In this document: positions 10,844-23,106 of the stretch, piece after piece
Numbering within the stretch: position 1 is the first letter of the stretch
Layout: the number at the start of each line of letters is the position of its first letter
Translations under genes and position numbers: made by a program
Assembly (NCBI RefSeq): GCF_000513715.1
Contig: NZ_AQOD01000009.1
Span: 1 to 48,155 of the forward strand
DNA from: Salinivibrio socompensis S35
GTDB taxonomy: Bacteria > Pseudomonadota > Gammaproteobacteria > Enterobacterales > Vibrionaceae
Direction of reading: 5' to 3'
DNA length: 48,155 nt
Notes under the pieces: generated by a model
The model's database searches: none
Told to the model about the DNA's origin: nothing
Seen by the model: the letters and a program-made list of their open reading frames with translations, nothing else

Positions 10844-10858
10844 TAGCATTTGATGCTA
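10844..10858. promoter_or_regulatory. Lrp-type binding site between ald and lrp
   Basis: TAGCATTTGATGCTA is a 15-bp palindrome (6-bp arms) matching the E. coli Lrp consensus YAGHAWATTWTDCTR at 13 of 15 positions by eye. It lies 68 bp before the lrp ATG and 85 bp before the ald ATG. Autoregulation of lrp and control of ald are the natural readings. A second inverted pair, GCTAGT/ACTAGC, lies alongside at 10823-10848. Confidence 0.6.
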
Positions 10859-10925
10859 AAGATTGCTTAGATGTTATTTAATTTGGTATATCTTTTTGCA
10901 AGGAAGTAACAAGGTGGAATAAAAA

Positions 10926-11420
10926 ATGGTAGATACCAAAAACAAGCCCTCCAAAGAATTGGACCGTATTGACCGCAACATCCTGAATGAGCTCCAAAAG
11001 GATGGACGAGTCTCCAACGTTGAGCTATCAAAACGTGTCGGTCTTTCTCCAACCCCCTGTCTCGAACGTGTTCGACGTTTAGAACGCCAAGGCTATATTC
11101 TTGGTTACACGGCACAGCTTAACCCCCAGTATTTAGATGCATCGCTGCTCGTATTTGTGGAAATCACACTGAATCGTGGTGCACCTGATGTCTTTGAACA
11201 ATTTAATAAAGCGGTGCAGACGCTAGAAGACATCCAAGAATGTTCGTTAGTGTCAGGGGATTTCGACTACCTACTTAAAACACGAGTAGCGGATATGTCC
11301 GCTTATCGCAAGTTATTAGGTGAAACATTGCTACGTTTACCCGGCGTGAATGACACACGTACTTACGTGGTAATGGAAGAGGTAAAACAAAGCAATCACC
11401 TGGTAATCCAAACACGTTAA
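10926..11420 (+). CDS. lrp: Leucine-responsive regulatory protein
   Basis: Lrp is a global regulator of amino-acid metabolism that binds DNA as octamers or hexadecamers. The 164-residue protein is nearly identical to E. coli Lrp. The helix-turn-helix covers about residues 12-60 (ILNELQKDGRVSNVELSKR and LSPTPCLERVRRLERQG), and the RAM ligand-binding domain follows with SLLVFVEITLNRGAPDVF and LPGVNDTRTYVVMEEV. AAGGTGGA precedes the ATG. The gene is divergent from ald and lies just before ftsK, as in E. coli. Confidence 0.99.
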   Translation: MVDTKNKPSKELDRIDRNILNELQKDGRVSNVELSKRVGLSPTPCLERVRRLERQGYILGYTAQLNPQYLDASLLVFVEITLNRGAPDVFEQFNKAVQTLEDIQECSLVSGDFDYLLKTRVADMSAYRKLLGETLLRLPGVNDTRTYVVMEEVKQSNHLVIQTR

Positions 11421-11453
11421 ACCGTGGGTAGAGGGTGACGCAAAACACACACT

Positions 11454-11484
11454 AAGCCGGGCACTGCGCTCGGCTTATTTTTTG
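11454..11484 (+). terminator. Intrinsic terminator of lrp
   Basis: AAGCCG (11454-11459) pairs with CGGCTT (11471-11476), with further GC pairing inside, followed by ATTTTTTG. It ends the lrp transcript ahead of ftsK. Confidence 0.8.
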
Positions 11485-11610
11485 TACGCAATGGCTCAGA
11501 GAATGTGATATCTCGGTAAAGATTGAGCGTAAACACGCATCATGCCTGCTGTCACGGCATGAATGTGATAAAGTCAGGGCAATCAGAGCAAGCTCCATTC
11601 AGGGTGAGGA

Positions 11611-14438
11611 ATGCGATTCACGAACAATATTAAACAGGTAATGATGGAGTTTTCTTTACGTCGAGAGCCGAAAACGGCTCAGCCTAAAGCGCGTTTAGAT
11701 GGCGGTCAGCGTTTGAAAGAGTGTGGGTTCATCGTCGTACTCGCCGCTGCGGTGTTTACCATGGTGGCGTTGCTGTCTTTTAATCCGGCCGATCCTTCGT
11801 GGTCGCAAACCGCGTGGCATGGTGATGTCCACAATGCGGCTGGCGCAATGGGCGCATGGATTGCCGATAGCTTTTTCTTCTCATTTGGGGTTTTGGCGTA
11901 TCCATTGCCGCCGGCTGCCATTGTTGGTGGCTGGGTTTTCTTACGGCGGCGTGGTGACGATGATCCCATTAATTACACCATCATTGGTGCACGCTTACTG
12001 GGTCTCCTTGTTCTTTTTCTGACTAGTGGTTCGCTGGCCGATCTTAACTTTGATGATTTTTGGCACTTTTCGTCGGGGGGTGTCATGGGAGATGTCACCA
12101 ATAGCCTCGCCCTACCATTGTTTAATGTCCTCGGTACCACCTTGGTGATGCTGTTTGGCTGGGCCGCCGGTTTTACCCTGTTCACTGGTATTTCTTGGCT
12201 AACGGTTGTGGATCATCTCGGCGCGGTGACGCTTAAGGGGATCACCTGGCTGGTTAATCGACTTCGCGGCGAGACACCGACGCAACTTGGTGTCCCTGGC
12301 TCATCGGCGCGAGAGGGTAAAGACGCGATGCCGTCGAGTGACGCGCCCGAGCCGATGGAGCTGAGTGATTTACGTCGATTGACGCCATCATCCCTAAGAA
12401 TACGCCCGTCTCTGAAAGATCGGCAGCGTCGGAAAAAGAAGCGGTAGACCAAACAGTCAGCACCGTCGCAGACGTCGATGATCAGGCCGATTACGCACCA
12501 GAGAGGCCGATCATCTTTGGTGGTCAAGCTGCGTCTGAGCAAGCTGGAACGGTGCAATCCGAATCAGACACGTCGGACAGCGCGGACGAGCCCACACTGG
12601 GACAGTGGCAAACCGCTGTTGCTGATGACGAGTCTTCTGCGCCGGTATTGAGTGCAGACACCGATCGAGATAATCCAGTACATACACCTCCTAAGCATGA
12701 TCTTGAGCCGGCTGCCGCGCCGCAAGCACCCACTGACCAACCAGTGCATGCTGATACTACCTACGGCAATCAAGATGGGCTCTCGGAGCTAGAGCGTGCG
12801 GAGCAGGCAAGTAAAGTGGCAGATGACGATGAAGATCCGTTCCAAGAAACGATTCGCCAAGCACAAAAAGCTCAGCAGCAAGCGGCCGGGCTCGATCATC
12901 CTTTCTTAGTGAAAGATGAGCCCAACTTGCCTAAACCGGCAGAACCTTTCCCGACCCTCGAACTGTTGGATCCCGCGCGCCATACAGCGCAACAAGCCAC
13001 GCGCGAAGAGCTAGAGCAAATAGCACGCTTGGTTGAAGCACGCTTGGAAGATTTTAAAGTGCAAGCGCGTGTGGTGGGTGTGTATCCAGGGCCGGTGATC
13101 ACGCGTTTTGAGCTTGATTTGGCACCGGGGGTTAAGGTCTCACGGATTTCAGGTTTATCCAAAGACTTAGCGCGTGCGCTATCAACCACCGCAGTGCGCG
13201 TGGTCGAGGTGATCCCAGGTAAGCCTTACATTGGCCTTGAGCTCCCGAACGAGCACCGTGAAACGGTGTTTATGTCTGAAGTGATTGGCAGTGAGCGATT
13301 TAAAAATAGCCAGTCACCGATCTCCGTGGTGTTGGGAAATGACATTGCTGGTGAGGCCATTATTACCGATCTTGGCAAAGCACCGCATATGCTGGTGGCG
13401 GGTACGACAGGATCGGGTAAATCGGTGGGCGTCAACGTGATGCTGGTTAGCATGCTCTATAAGGCGTCTCCCGAGGATGTACGCTTTATCATGATCGACC
13501 CGAAAATGCTGGAGCTATCGGTGTATGAGGGCATTCCACATTTGCTGTCAGAAGTTGTGACCGATATGAAGGATGCTGGCAATGCGCTGCGTTGGTGTGT
13601 GGGTGAGATGGAGCGACGTTATAAGCTGATGTCAGCGCTTGGGGTGCGCAACCTTAAAGGCTTTAACGAAAAGGTCAAAGCGGCAGAAGCGGCGAATAAT
13701 CCGATCCCCGACCCATTGTGGAAGCCGGGCGATAGCATGGATGAATCGGCGCCTAAACTGGAAAAATTGCCTTACATCGTAGTAGTTGTGGATGAATTTT
13801 CTGATCTCATGATGGTGGTCGGTAAAAAAGTTGAAGAGCTGATCGCACGATTAGCACAAAAAGCGCGGGCAGCGGGCATTCATCTTGTGCTCGCCACTCA
13901 ACGTCCTTCTGTGGACGTGATTACCGGCCTCATAAAAGCCAACATTCCAACGCGTATGGCGTTTACTGTCTCGACCAAAACAGATTCGCGCACCATCCTT
14001 GACCAAGGCGGCGCTGAGTCGTTATTGGGAATGGGGGATATGCTCTTTATGCCCAATGGATCCAACCATCCAATTCGCGTACATGGTGCCTTTGTCAGTG
14101 ATGAAGAGGTCCATCGGGTGGTTAATAATTGGAAAGCGCGAGGCAAACCGCAATATATCGATGAAATTACCCAAGGCGATCAGGGCACCGACAGCCTGCT
14201 GCCGGGTGAAGCGCCGACCGGTGGCGATGGCGAAGAGCTGGATCAGTTGTTTGACCAAGTGGTTGAATTCGTCACTGAAAGTCGTCGTGGCTCGGTGTCG
14301 GGTGTACAACGCCGATTTAAAATTGGTTATAACCGCGCGGCGCGTATCGTGGAACAACTGGAAGCTCATGGTGTCGTAAGTTCACCAGGCCACAATGGTA
14401 ATCGCGAAGTAATCGCACCGCCGCCACCGAAAGATTGA
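11611..14438 (+). CDS. ftsK: DNA translocase FtsK (frameshifted)
   Basis: FtsK anchors at the division septum and pumps DNA to resolve chromosome dimers. The N-terminal domain has about four membrane segments and the conserved [18 protein letters not shown]. The motor has Walker A GTTGSGKS and Walker [11 protein letters not shown], and the C-terminal gamma domain contains [17 protein letters not shown] and the ending GHNGNREV. The frame breaks near 12378-12383: one extra base after CGTCGA turns LRRLTP into [13 protein letters not shown] and joins the linker to the motor, giving about 942 residues. The acidic, Gln-rich linker (about 200 residues) is far shorter than the roughly 600 of E. coli. 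The start at 11611 is uncertain; an in-frame ATG occurs at 11641. Confidence 0.94.
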
Positions 14439-14454
14439 TCGAATGGAAGGTTCA

Positions 14455-15099
14455 ATGACTCGATTTACTGCTGTCCGCCATTTGTTGGCGGTGATATCTC
14501 TGTTGGTTGTCATCAGTGCCCAGGCGCAAACAGAGGTACAAAAAAACGACGCACAACAACACTTAGTCGAAAGGCTGAATAAGGTCGATGCCTTCAGCGC
14601 ACAGTTTGAACAAAGGGTGCAGAGCCCAGAGGGTGATGAGATTCATCAAGCGAAAGGGACCTTGGCTATCCAACGGCCCAATTTGTTTAATTGGACGACG
14701 GCGTCGCCGGACGAAACCATCATGATTTCCGACGGTGAAACTTTGTGGTATTACAGCCCCTTTGTTGAGCAAGTGACCGCGATGTGGCTAGAAGATGCAA
14801 CGGCACAAACGCCTTTTGTGTTATTGACCCGAAATCAACCGGGCGATTGGCAGGACTACCAAATTAGCCAAGCCGGCGATACCTTTACACTGGCGCCGAA
14901 AACCACCGGCACCATTGAGCAGTTTGATGTCACGGTTAAACCGGATGGTACCTTGACGGCCTTTAAGGTGGTTGAGCAAGATGGGCAACAAAGCCAGTTT
15001 GTGCTGAGCCAATTTAGCCGGCAAGCACCAGCGGCGGACGTGTTTTCGTTTACCCCGCCCGAGTCGGTGATGATTGACGATCAACGTCAGCCACGTTAA
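14455..15099 (+). CDS. lolA: Outer-membrane lipoprotein carrier protein LolA
   Basis: LolA is the periplasmic chaperone that takes lipoproteins from LolCDE and delivers them to LolB. With the ATG at 14455 ([10 protein letters not shown]) the protein has 214 residues with a clear signal peptide ending at ISAQAQ. GGAAGG lies 4 nt upstream of this ATG, so the ATG at 14443 is rejected. The mature part shows [21 protein letters not shown], the [16 protein letters not shown] core and TPFVLLTR, all typical of the family. It sits between ftsK and rarA as in E. coli. Confidence 0.95.
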   Translation: MTRFTAVRHLLAVISLLVVISAQAQTEVQKNDAQQHLVERLNKVDAFSAQFEQRVQSPEGDEIHQAKGTLAIQRPNLFNWTTASPDETIMISDGETLWYYSPFVEQVTAMWLEDATAQTPFVLLTRNQPGDWQDYQISQAGDTFTLAPKTTGTIEQFDVTVKPDGTLTAFKVVEQDGQQSQFVLSQFSRQAPAADVFSFTPPESVMIDDQRQPR

Positions 15100-15115
15100 C
15101 TGTATCGGAGGATCC

Positions 15116-16435
15116 TTGCCTACCTTGCCCCTCGATTTTGCTGATGACTTTCGACCACTGGCCGCACGTATGCGGCCAGTGACGTTGGATCAGTATATTG
15201 GCCAGCGCCATCTACTTGCCGACGGTAAACCGCTTCGTCGTGCCATTGAGTCTGGTACGCTTCATTCCATGATTTTTTGGGGCCCACCAGGAACAGGCAA
15301 GACCACACTGGCCGATATTGCCGCGCGTCAAGCCAATGCTGAGCTTGAACAAATTTCCGCTGTTACGTCTGGGGTAAAAGAGATCCGAGACGCGATTGGG
15401 CGCGCAGAGCAAAATAAGCAAGCGGGTGTGCGCACCGTATTATTCGTCGATGAGGTACATCGGTTTAACAAAAGCCAGCAAGACGCTTTTCTGCCTCATG
15501 TCGAGTCGGGGACGGTTACCTTTATTGGCGCGACTACGGAAAACCCATCGTTTGAGCTTAACAATGCCTTGTTATCGCGTGCCCGTGTCTATCGACTGAC
15601 AAGCCTTGATGATCGCGATCTAGAAGCCGTGATTGATCAAGCACTGGTCGATTCGCCACGCGGATTAGGTGAACAACCACTCACCTTTGATAAAGGCGTT
15701 AAAGCGGCCCTAACCGCGGCATGTAGCGGTGATGCACGCATGGCGTTGAACCTTCTAGAAATGCTGGCGGATATGGCAGATGGCCACGTCACTCTCGCGA
15801 TGCTTAAAGACGTTGCCGGTGAAAAAGTGGCGCAATTCGATAAGCAAGGAGACGCTTGGTACGATTTGATTTCTGCGTTTCATAAATCTGTCCGTGGCTC
15901 GAGTCCCGATGGCGCCCTGTATTGGTACGCACGTATTGTGAGTTCGGGAGGCGATCCGCTTTATGTGGCTCGCCGCTTATTAGCGATCGCTTCGGAAGAT
16001 ATCGGCAACGCTGATCCGCGCGCCATGCAGGTGGCACTGAGTGCGTGGGATTGTTTTACTCGCGTGGGGCCAGCGGAAGGGGAGCGTGCGATTGCGCAAG
16101 CCGCCGTGTATTTAGCCAGCGCGCCCAAAAGCAACGCTGTCTATACCGCCTGGAAACAAGCGTTGCGAGACGCTAAAGACACCGCCAATGCCCCTGTCCC
16201 CATGCATCTTCGGAATGCGCCGACCGCATTGATGGAAGAAATGGGACATGGTGAAGGCTACCGGTATGCCCACGATGAGCCAACGCCTATGCGGCAGGAG
16301 AGCGCTATCTACCTCCCGATCTTGGGGATACACGCTATTATCAGCGTCAATCGTGGGCTAGAAATTAAAATCGACCGAAAAGACTCGACCTTTCTCCGTC
16401 AGAGCAGGATGCCAAAAAGCCCGCAAAAGCGCTAG
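15116..16435 (+). CDS. rarA: Replication-associated recombination protein RarA (disturbed C-terminus)
   Basis: RarA (MgsA) is an AAA+ ATPase related to clamp loaders that acts at stalled forks. Walker [10 protein letters not shown], Walker [18 protein letters not shown], and sensor segments [10 protein letters not shown] and LLSRARVY are present. A TTG at 15116 preceded by CGGAGGA is the likely start ([11 protein letters not shown]); the ATG at 15074 lies inside lolA. After HDEP the frame departs from the family: between 16279 and about 16350 the +1 frame gives [18 protein letters not shown], and the original frame resumes at NRGLEIKI. Two compensating indels, the first restored by one A in CCAACG, explain this. 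A third near 16380 may hide an end at 16458. Confidence 0.93.
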   Translation: MPTLPLDFADDFRPLAARMRPVTLDQYIGQRHLLADGKPLRRAIESGTLHSMIFWGPPGTGKTTLADIAARQANAELEQISAVTSGVKEIRDAIGRAEQNKQAGVRTVLFVDEVHRFNKSQQDAFLPHVESGTVTFIGATTENPSFELNNALLSRARVYRLTSLDDRDLEAVIDQALVDSPRGLGEQPLTFDKGVKAALTAACSGDARMALNLLEMLADMADGHVTLAMLKDVAGEKVAQFDKQGDAWYDLISAFHKSVRGSSPDGALYWYARIVSSGGDPLYVARRLLAIASEDIGNADPRAMQVALSAWDCFTRVGPAEGERAIAQAAVYLASAPKSNAVYTAWKQALRDAKDTANAPVPMHLRNAPTALMEEMGHGEGYRYAHDEPTPMRQESAIYLPILGIHAIISVNRGLEIKIDRKDSTFLRQSRMPKSPQKR

Positions 16436-16478
16436 GCAAGTTTACCCTTTTTGGGTAAGGTTTAACTTCGTCAATTAA

Positions 16479-17795
<1,317 letters not shown>

Positions 17796-17814
17796 TACGC
17801 ACATGATAGCGATG

Positions 17815-17842
17815 AAGCCGGCACCGTTGCCGGCTTTTTTTA
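17815..17842 (+). terminator. Intrinsic terminator of serS
   Basis: AAGCCGGCA (17815-17823) pairs with TGCCGGCTT (17828-17836) around CCGT, followed by a T-run to 17841. The 9-bp GC-rich stem makes this a strong site. Confidence 0.92.
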
Positions 17843-17895
17843 TGCTTGAACGAGGATGGACGGTTGTCAGCGTTAGGCTTGCTAAGCTCTATCCG

Positions 17896-18714
17896 TTACG
17901 CGCTATTTCGCGGCTCATTCAAGGGCGATAAGGTATTAAAAATGTCGTCTTGAGGAGCAGGAAAGCGTGCCAATAGGTCGGCAAGAAAATTATCTAGCAC
18001 GGTGAGCATCACGGCATTGACTTGCTGAGACAGCGCGAGACGACTGGCTAGTGGTGTCTCATCAGCTAACGGCTTCTCAGTCGCTAATGAGCGCTCAGCA
18101 GTGGTATCAAGTTGCGCGACGAGGTGAGCAATCTCTGAACTCAGCATTTCTCCGATATTGAGACGCTGAAGCTGACATAAGCGTTTGGCTAAAAGTTGCT
18201 GTTGCAGGCGTAATGACTGGCTCGCATTCGGTGTCGCCTTGTGAAGCTGGATACTGGCGTACGAAAACCGCTGACGTGCTTGTAATAACTCTAACACGGC
18301 ATACCAGACTTGTTGATAATGCGACAAGCTGACTTCGTCATCGTGGGCAATGAGGACTGGCGGCACCGCTTCATCGACTAAATAAATAATATGTTGTAAC
18401 GCGCGGTTTTTCATCCGTGCTTGTGTGACCTCATCGTACTGCGGTAGCGCATGTAAATGATGGAACAACAGTCGATACATCGGCTTTTGGGCCTGAGGCG
18501 CTAAGTGATGCAACTGGCGGGTTTGGCTCATTAACTGTTGATAGTCGCTGGGGTTAATACGTGTTTGGGTGACCAGATCACACGAATGCTGTAGCAGCGC
18601 ACGTAACTCATGGAGGTGGTGTAACTGCCAGTCTGGGCGTTGGCGGTAAAGTCCCACGGCGACCACGACTGCGACCCCGAGCGCCAAGGCGCCTACCATC
18701 ACTAACCATCCCAT
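17896..18714 (-). CDS. Unknown membrane-anchored helical protein (272 aa)
   Basis: I do not recognise this protein. Residues 1-24 form one strongly hydrophobic helix (MGWLVMVGALALGVAVVVAV) followed by Arg residues, as in a signal anchor with the body in the cytoplasm. The rest is predominantly helical and rich in Leu, Gln and His, with no obvious catalytic motif. A Pro/Glu-rich low-complexity stretch with repeated EKPLADETPLASR-like units occurs near residues 210-225. It converges on serS and lies downstream of metG, with a 224-bp gap that includes the metG terminator, so it is probably a single-gene unit. Codon use looks like its neighbours. Confidence 0.75.
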   Translation of the reverse strand: MGWLVMVGALALGVAVVVAVGLYRQRPDWQLHHLHELRALLQHSCDLVTQTRINPSDYQQLMSQTRQLHHLAPQAQKPMYRLLFHHLHALPQYDEVTQARMKNRALQHIIYLVDEAVPPVLIAHDDEVSLSHYQQVWYAVLELLQARQRFSYASIQLHKATPNASQSLRLQQQLLAKRLCQLQRLNIGEMLSSEIAHLVAQLDTTAERSLATEKPLADETPLASRLALSQQVNAVMLTVLDNFLADLLARFPAPQDDIFNTLSPLNEPRNSA

Positions 18715-18887
18715 ATGCCCTCCTTGCTTTAGCTATTCCCTTCAGAGACGTGCAGCATTAACTATGCCAAAAATGAGAAATGTGTCACATCCTATAGAGG
18801 GGCGCTTTAAAGGCATAAAACCCGATGAATACGCACTATGATTGAGCTTAAGTGCACATAGATGGTGCAACTGCGAAGAGAGTGGAA

Positions 18888-18913
18888 GAAAAAAAAGAGC
18901 CCTTTCGGGCTCT
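18888..18913 (-). terminator. Intrinsic terminator of metG
   Basis: AGAGCCC (18896-18902) pairs with GGGCTCT (18907-18913) around a four-base loop. On the minus strand eight Ts follow. It lies 26 nt beyond the metG stop. Confidence 0.92.
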
Positions 18914-18938
18914 GCAGTATTAATAACTCAGCGCGGTG

Positions 18939-20976
18939 CTACATCACGCGCATGCCAGGCTGAGCCCCTTCATGCGGCTCTAAGATCCAGATCTCTTTGC
19001 CACCGGGACCGGCCGCGAGGATCATGCCTTCTGACATGCCAAACTTCATCTTACGAGGCTTTAAGTTAGCGACCATCACGGTATGTTTCCCCACTAAATC
19101 TTCAGGCTTGTAGGCCGATTTTATCCCAGAGAAGACCTGACGGGTTTCACCGCCAATATCTAACTTAAATTTCAGTAGTTTATCCGCTTTAGGCACGGCC
19201 TCACACTCAAGGATTTTAGCGACACGAAGATCGACTTTGGCAAAATCACCAAATTCAATTTCATCGGCAATCGGCTCATCCGCCAATGGCCCTTGAGCTT
19301 TAGCTTTTTCTGCTTGTTCAGCGGCAGCATCTTCTTTGCTCGCCGCGATCATAGCGTCTACCGCTTTCGGATCGATGCGGTTAAACAGCGCTTTGAACTT
19401 GCTAATGCGGTGGTCGGTCAGTGGAGTGGCAATGCTCTCCCACGTCAGGGTGTCATTCAAGAAACCTTCCGCACGCTCAGCCAGCTTAGGCATCACAGGC
19501 TTGAGGTAAGTCATCAACACCCGGAACAAGTTAATGCCCACAGAGCAAATGGCCTGAAGCTCAGCCTCTTTGCCTTCTTCTTTTGCGATAACCCATGGTG
19601 CTTTTTCGTCCACATATTGGTTGGCTTTGTCAGCTAAGCCAATAATTTCGCGGATGGCGCGATTAAACTCACGGGCTTCATAAAGCTCACCAATGTGTTC
19701 CGCTTTGTCGATGAAGGATTGATAAAGATCAGGTTCAGCACAGGTGTCAGAGAGCTGGCCGTCAAAACGTTTGGTGATAAAGCCAGCGTTGCGTGAGGCG
19801 AGGTTGACGACCTTATTGACCACGTCAGTGTTCACGCGCTGGATAAAATCATCCAAGCTCAAATCAAGATCATCAATGCGACTATTGAGTTTGGCAGCGT
19901 AGTAATAACGTAGACATTCAGGATCGAGATGTTTCAAATAGGTACTGGCTTTAATAAATGTCCCTTTAGATTTGGACATTTTCGCGCCATTGACTGTGAC
20001 ATAGCCATGTACGAAGACGTTATTCGGTTTACGGAAGCCCGCACCATCGAGCATCGCGGGCCAGAATAAGCTGTGGAAATAAACGATATCTTTGCCAATA
20101 AAGTGATACAACTCGGTATCACTGTTCGCTTTCCAGTATTCGTTAAAGTCGATATCACCGCGTTTGTCACAATAGTTTTTAAATGAGCCCATATAGCCAA
20201 TGGGAGCATCAAGCCAAACGTAGAAAAACTTACCGGGCTGGTCGGGGATTTCAAAACCAAAGTACGGGGCATCGCGAGAAATGTCCCACTGCTGAAGGCC
20301 GGTTTCGAACCACTCGTTCATCTTGTTAGCGATTTCGCTTTGCAGCGAGCCAGATTTGATCCACTCGTTAAGCATCTGCTCGAACTGTGGCAAATCGAAG
20401 AAAAAGTGACTCAGAATCACGCATCACCGGGGTCGCACCGCTGACTGCCGAACGAGGATTGATTAATTCTGCAGGCGTGTAGGTTTCACCACAATTATCA
20501 CAGTTATCGCCGTATTGATCGTCGGCGTGGCATTTGGGGCATTCGCCCTTCACAAAGCGATCCGGCAGGAACATTTCTTTCTCTGGATCAAACAACTGAG
20601 AGATAGTGCGGCTGGTAATATACCCTTTGTCACGTAGTTGGGTGTAAATGAACGACGCGAGTTCGCGGTTTTCCTCACTGTGGGTACTGTGATAATTATC
20701 AAAGCTGATATCAAAGCCATCAAAGTCTGCCTGGTGCTCTTGTTGCACACCGGCGATCATGGCTTCTGGCTCGACGCCCATTTGCTGCGCTTTTAGCATG
20801 ATAGGGGTGCCGTGAGCATCGTCAGCACAGATAAAGTGGGTGGTGTTGCCGCGCAGGCGCTGATAGCGAACCCATACATCTGCCTGAATATGCTCGAGCA
20901 TGTGGCCCAAATGAATCGAGCCGTTCGCATAAGGCAGCGCACAGGTCACCAGAATTTTCCGTGGGTTTGCAGCCAT
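18939..20976 (-). CDS. metG: Methionyl-tRNA synthetase (frameshifted)
   Basis: MetG is the class I synthetase for tRNA-Met and initiator tRNA, essential in bacteria. The [13 protein letters not shown] segment is the HIGH motif, CPKC...CDNC is the zinc knuckle, KMSKSKGT is the second catalytic motif, and residues from about 575 on form the C-terminal dimerisation and tRNA-binding OB domain ([11 protein letters not shown]). The frame breaks at about 20412: reading GAGTCAC with one base less restores MRDSEHFFFDLP and a 678-residue protein (E. coli 677). It is a one-base insertion, very probably a sequencing error. It is divergent from mrp, as in E. coli. Confidence 0.96.
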
Positions 20977-21133
20977 AATCTTGTTTATTCGCTCTTATGA
21001 TATGAATGGAATGATTGCGGAAATCTTACCTGATACGATATGCCTTGCCTAGTGCAAGGCCATGTCCTCGCGCGTTTATCCGTTAAAGACGCATGCTAGG
21101 GGCTAATACACTTAATCAACGGGATGGTGCTGC

Positions 21134-22246
21134 ATGTTTTTTGGGTCCAAAAAGAAGAAAACAAAAAAAGAAGACATACCCGCTTCGCTCGCAAACCTTG
21201 ATGAGGCGATCGCTTTACTCAACCAATTCTCACACCCACAGCTGGTCGAGCAGTGGGCAAGTCAAACGGGTTGGGTGAGAGCAGCTGAACATGGCTTTCG
21301 CGTCACGTTTCCTTTTGCGGCCAATTCTATCGCCGAGGCGCTTAAAGACTGGCTCAGTGCACAGTCCGATACGTTGGCTAAGCAGTTTGACCTGACGCAA
21401 CGGGTCGCGCCTTTAAAAGCGGGCGAAAAAACGCCTGTAAATGGGGTGAAAAATCTGATTGTTGTCAGTTCAGCGAAAGGGGGCGTAGGTAAATCGACCA
21501 CTGCCGTGAACTTGGCGCTTGCGCTGCATGCGGAAGGTGCTGCGGTTGGCATTATCGATGCGGATGTTTATGGACCGTCTTTGCCTATCATGTTAGGTGC
21601 AAAAGACAGTGAGCCACAAACACACGATGGCAAACTCATGGAACCCGTGATGCGCCATGGTATCGCCTCAAACTCGATTGGTTATCTGGTGCCGGCAGAT
21701 AACGCTACCGTCTGGCGAGGTCCTATGGCCTCCAAGGCGTTTGCACAGCTTATTAATGAAACACGTTGGCCTGATCTTGATTACTTAGTGGTGGATATGC
21801 CCCCAGGCACGGGAGATATTCAACTGAGCCTGGCGCAACAGTTTCCGGTCACAGGCGCGATTGTGGTGACAACGCCACAAGATTTGGCGCTGGCCGATGC
21901 GATTAAAGGGGTAGCCATGTTTGAAAAAGTCCAGGTGCCAGTGTTGGGCGTGGTAGAAAACATGAGTTATCACATTTGCTCGCAATGCGGCCACCATGAA
22001 GCTATTTTTGGGACCGGAGGCGCAGATAAGATGGCACAAGAGCAAGGGACGCCAGTGCTTGCACAGGTACCGCTTCATGTCGCGATTCGGGAAGATATTG
22101 ACGCCGGCACGCCAAGCATGGTCGCGCGTCCTAACAGTGAGCATGCAGCGGTTTATCGGCAAATGGCAGCGAGCGTCGCCAGCCAGCTCTACTGGCAAGG
22201 TGAAATACGCCCTGAACAGATTAGCGTACAAACCGTGTCGCCCTGA
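21134..22246 (+). CDS. mrp: Iron-sulfur cluster carrier ATPase Mrp/ApbC
   Basis: Mrp (ApbC) is a P-loop ATPase that carries and transfers Fe-S clusters. The deviant Walker A SSAKGGVGKST lies near residues 112-122, IIDADVYGPSLP is the switch region, LVVDMPPGTGD is Walker B, and CSQCGHH supplies the CXXC cluster ligands. The N-terminal 100 residues contain the FeS-assembly (DUF59-like) domain, opened by a Lys-rich stretch. Length is 370 residues (E. coli 369). The divergent metG-mrp arrangement is conserved across enterics and vibrios. Confidence 0.96.
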   Translation: MFFGSKKKKTKKEDIPASLANLDEAIALLNQFSHPQLVEQWASQTGWVRAAEHGFRVTFPFAANSIAEALKDWLSAQSDTLAKQFDLTQRVAPLKAGEKTPVNGVKNLIVVSSAKGGVGKSTTAVNLALALHAEGAAVGIIDADVYGPSLPIMLGAKDSEPQTHDGKLMEPVMRHGIASNSIGYLVPADNATVWRGPMASKAFAQLINETRWPDLDYLVVDMPPGTGDIQLSLAQQFPVTGAIVVTTPQDLALADAIKGVAMFEKVQVPVLGVVENMSYHICSQCGHHEAIFGTGGADKMAQEQGTPVLAQVPLHVAIREDIDAGTPSMVARPNSEHAAVYRQMAASVASQLYWQGEIRPEQISVQTVSP

Positions 22247-22387
22247 TTGCGCAGCCGGCCGCGATTCACCATCTAAAGCGGTCGGCGATACAGACAAGCG
22301 CGATTTTCTCTGGCGCCAGCGGCTTCAACTCCCTATAATCAGGCGGTTTATGTTGATTCCGCCACGCTTCCCCTGGGTATTCATATT

Positions 22388-23032
22388 ATGAGTGACAACA
22401 ACCACCACTGCGTTATTATCGGTATTGCAGGTGCCTCTGCTTCCGGTAAAAGCCTGATCGCCAGCACCATTTATAAGGAATTAAAGGAAAAAGTCGGTGA
22501 TCATCAAATCGGCGTGATCACCGAAGATAGATATTATCGTGATCAGAGCCACCTCAGCATGGAAGAGCGCGTACAAACCAATTATGACCACCCGCAAGCA
22601 CTGGATCATGATTTACTATGTGAGCATTTGGAAGGACTCGTAGCCGGCCAATCGGTGGATGTGCCAGTTTACAGCTACTCTGAGCATACGCGCATGGGCG
22701 AAACAACCACCATGACGCCAAAAAAAGTGATTATCTTAGAAGGGATCCTGCTGCTCACCGACCCTCGTCTTCGTAATCTGATTCATGCCAGCGTTTTTAT
22801 GGACACCCCACTTGATATTTGCTTACTACGCCGCATGAAACGTGATGTTGCCGAGCGTGGTCGCACCATGGATTCGGTAATGGAACAGTATCAAAAGACG
22901 GTCCGCCCTATGTTTATGCAGTTTATTGAGCCGTCAAAGCAATATGCCGATATCATTGTCCCGCGCGGGGGTAAAAACCGCATTGCGATTGATGTTTTAA
23001 AAGCGCATATCGCGCGTTTACTGAAAGCGTGA
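22388..23032 (+). CDS. udk: Uridine kinase
   Basis: Udk phosphorylates uridine and cytidine with ATP or GTP in pyrimidine salvage. The 214-residue protein has the P-loop GASASGKS, the substrate-binding DRYYRD segment and [12 protein letters not shown]. The C-terminal [16 protein letters not shown] is diagnostic. A TATAAT-like -10 occurs at 22334-22339, 49 nt before the ATG, so the gene may have its own promoter after mrp. It is followed by dcd as in E. coli. Confidence 0.97.
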   Translation: MSDNNHHCVIIGIAGASASGKSLIASTIYKELKEKVGDHQIGVITEDRYYRDQSHLSMEERVQTNYDHPQALDHDLLCEHLEGLVAGQSVDVPVYSYSEHTRMGETTTMTPKKVIILEGILLLTDPRLRNLIHASVFMDTPLDICLLRRMKRDVAERGRTMDSVMEQYQKTVRPMFMQFIEPSKQYADIIVPRGGKNRIAIDVLKAHIARLLKA

Positions 23033-23106
23033 GGTATGATAAGCATCATGCGATGTGTTCAATATGCCACGTGATGTGATTTATCAGTGTGTCGCGGGGC
23101 AACAGT

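Noticed and set aside
18774-18800. CRP-like site near TGTGTCACA
   Set aside because: The two half-sites are only one base apart instead of six, so it does not fit the CRP consensus.
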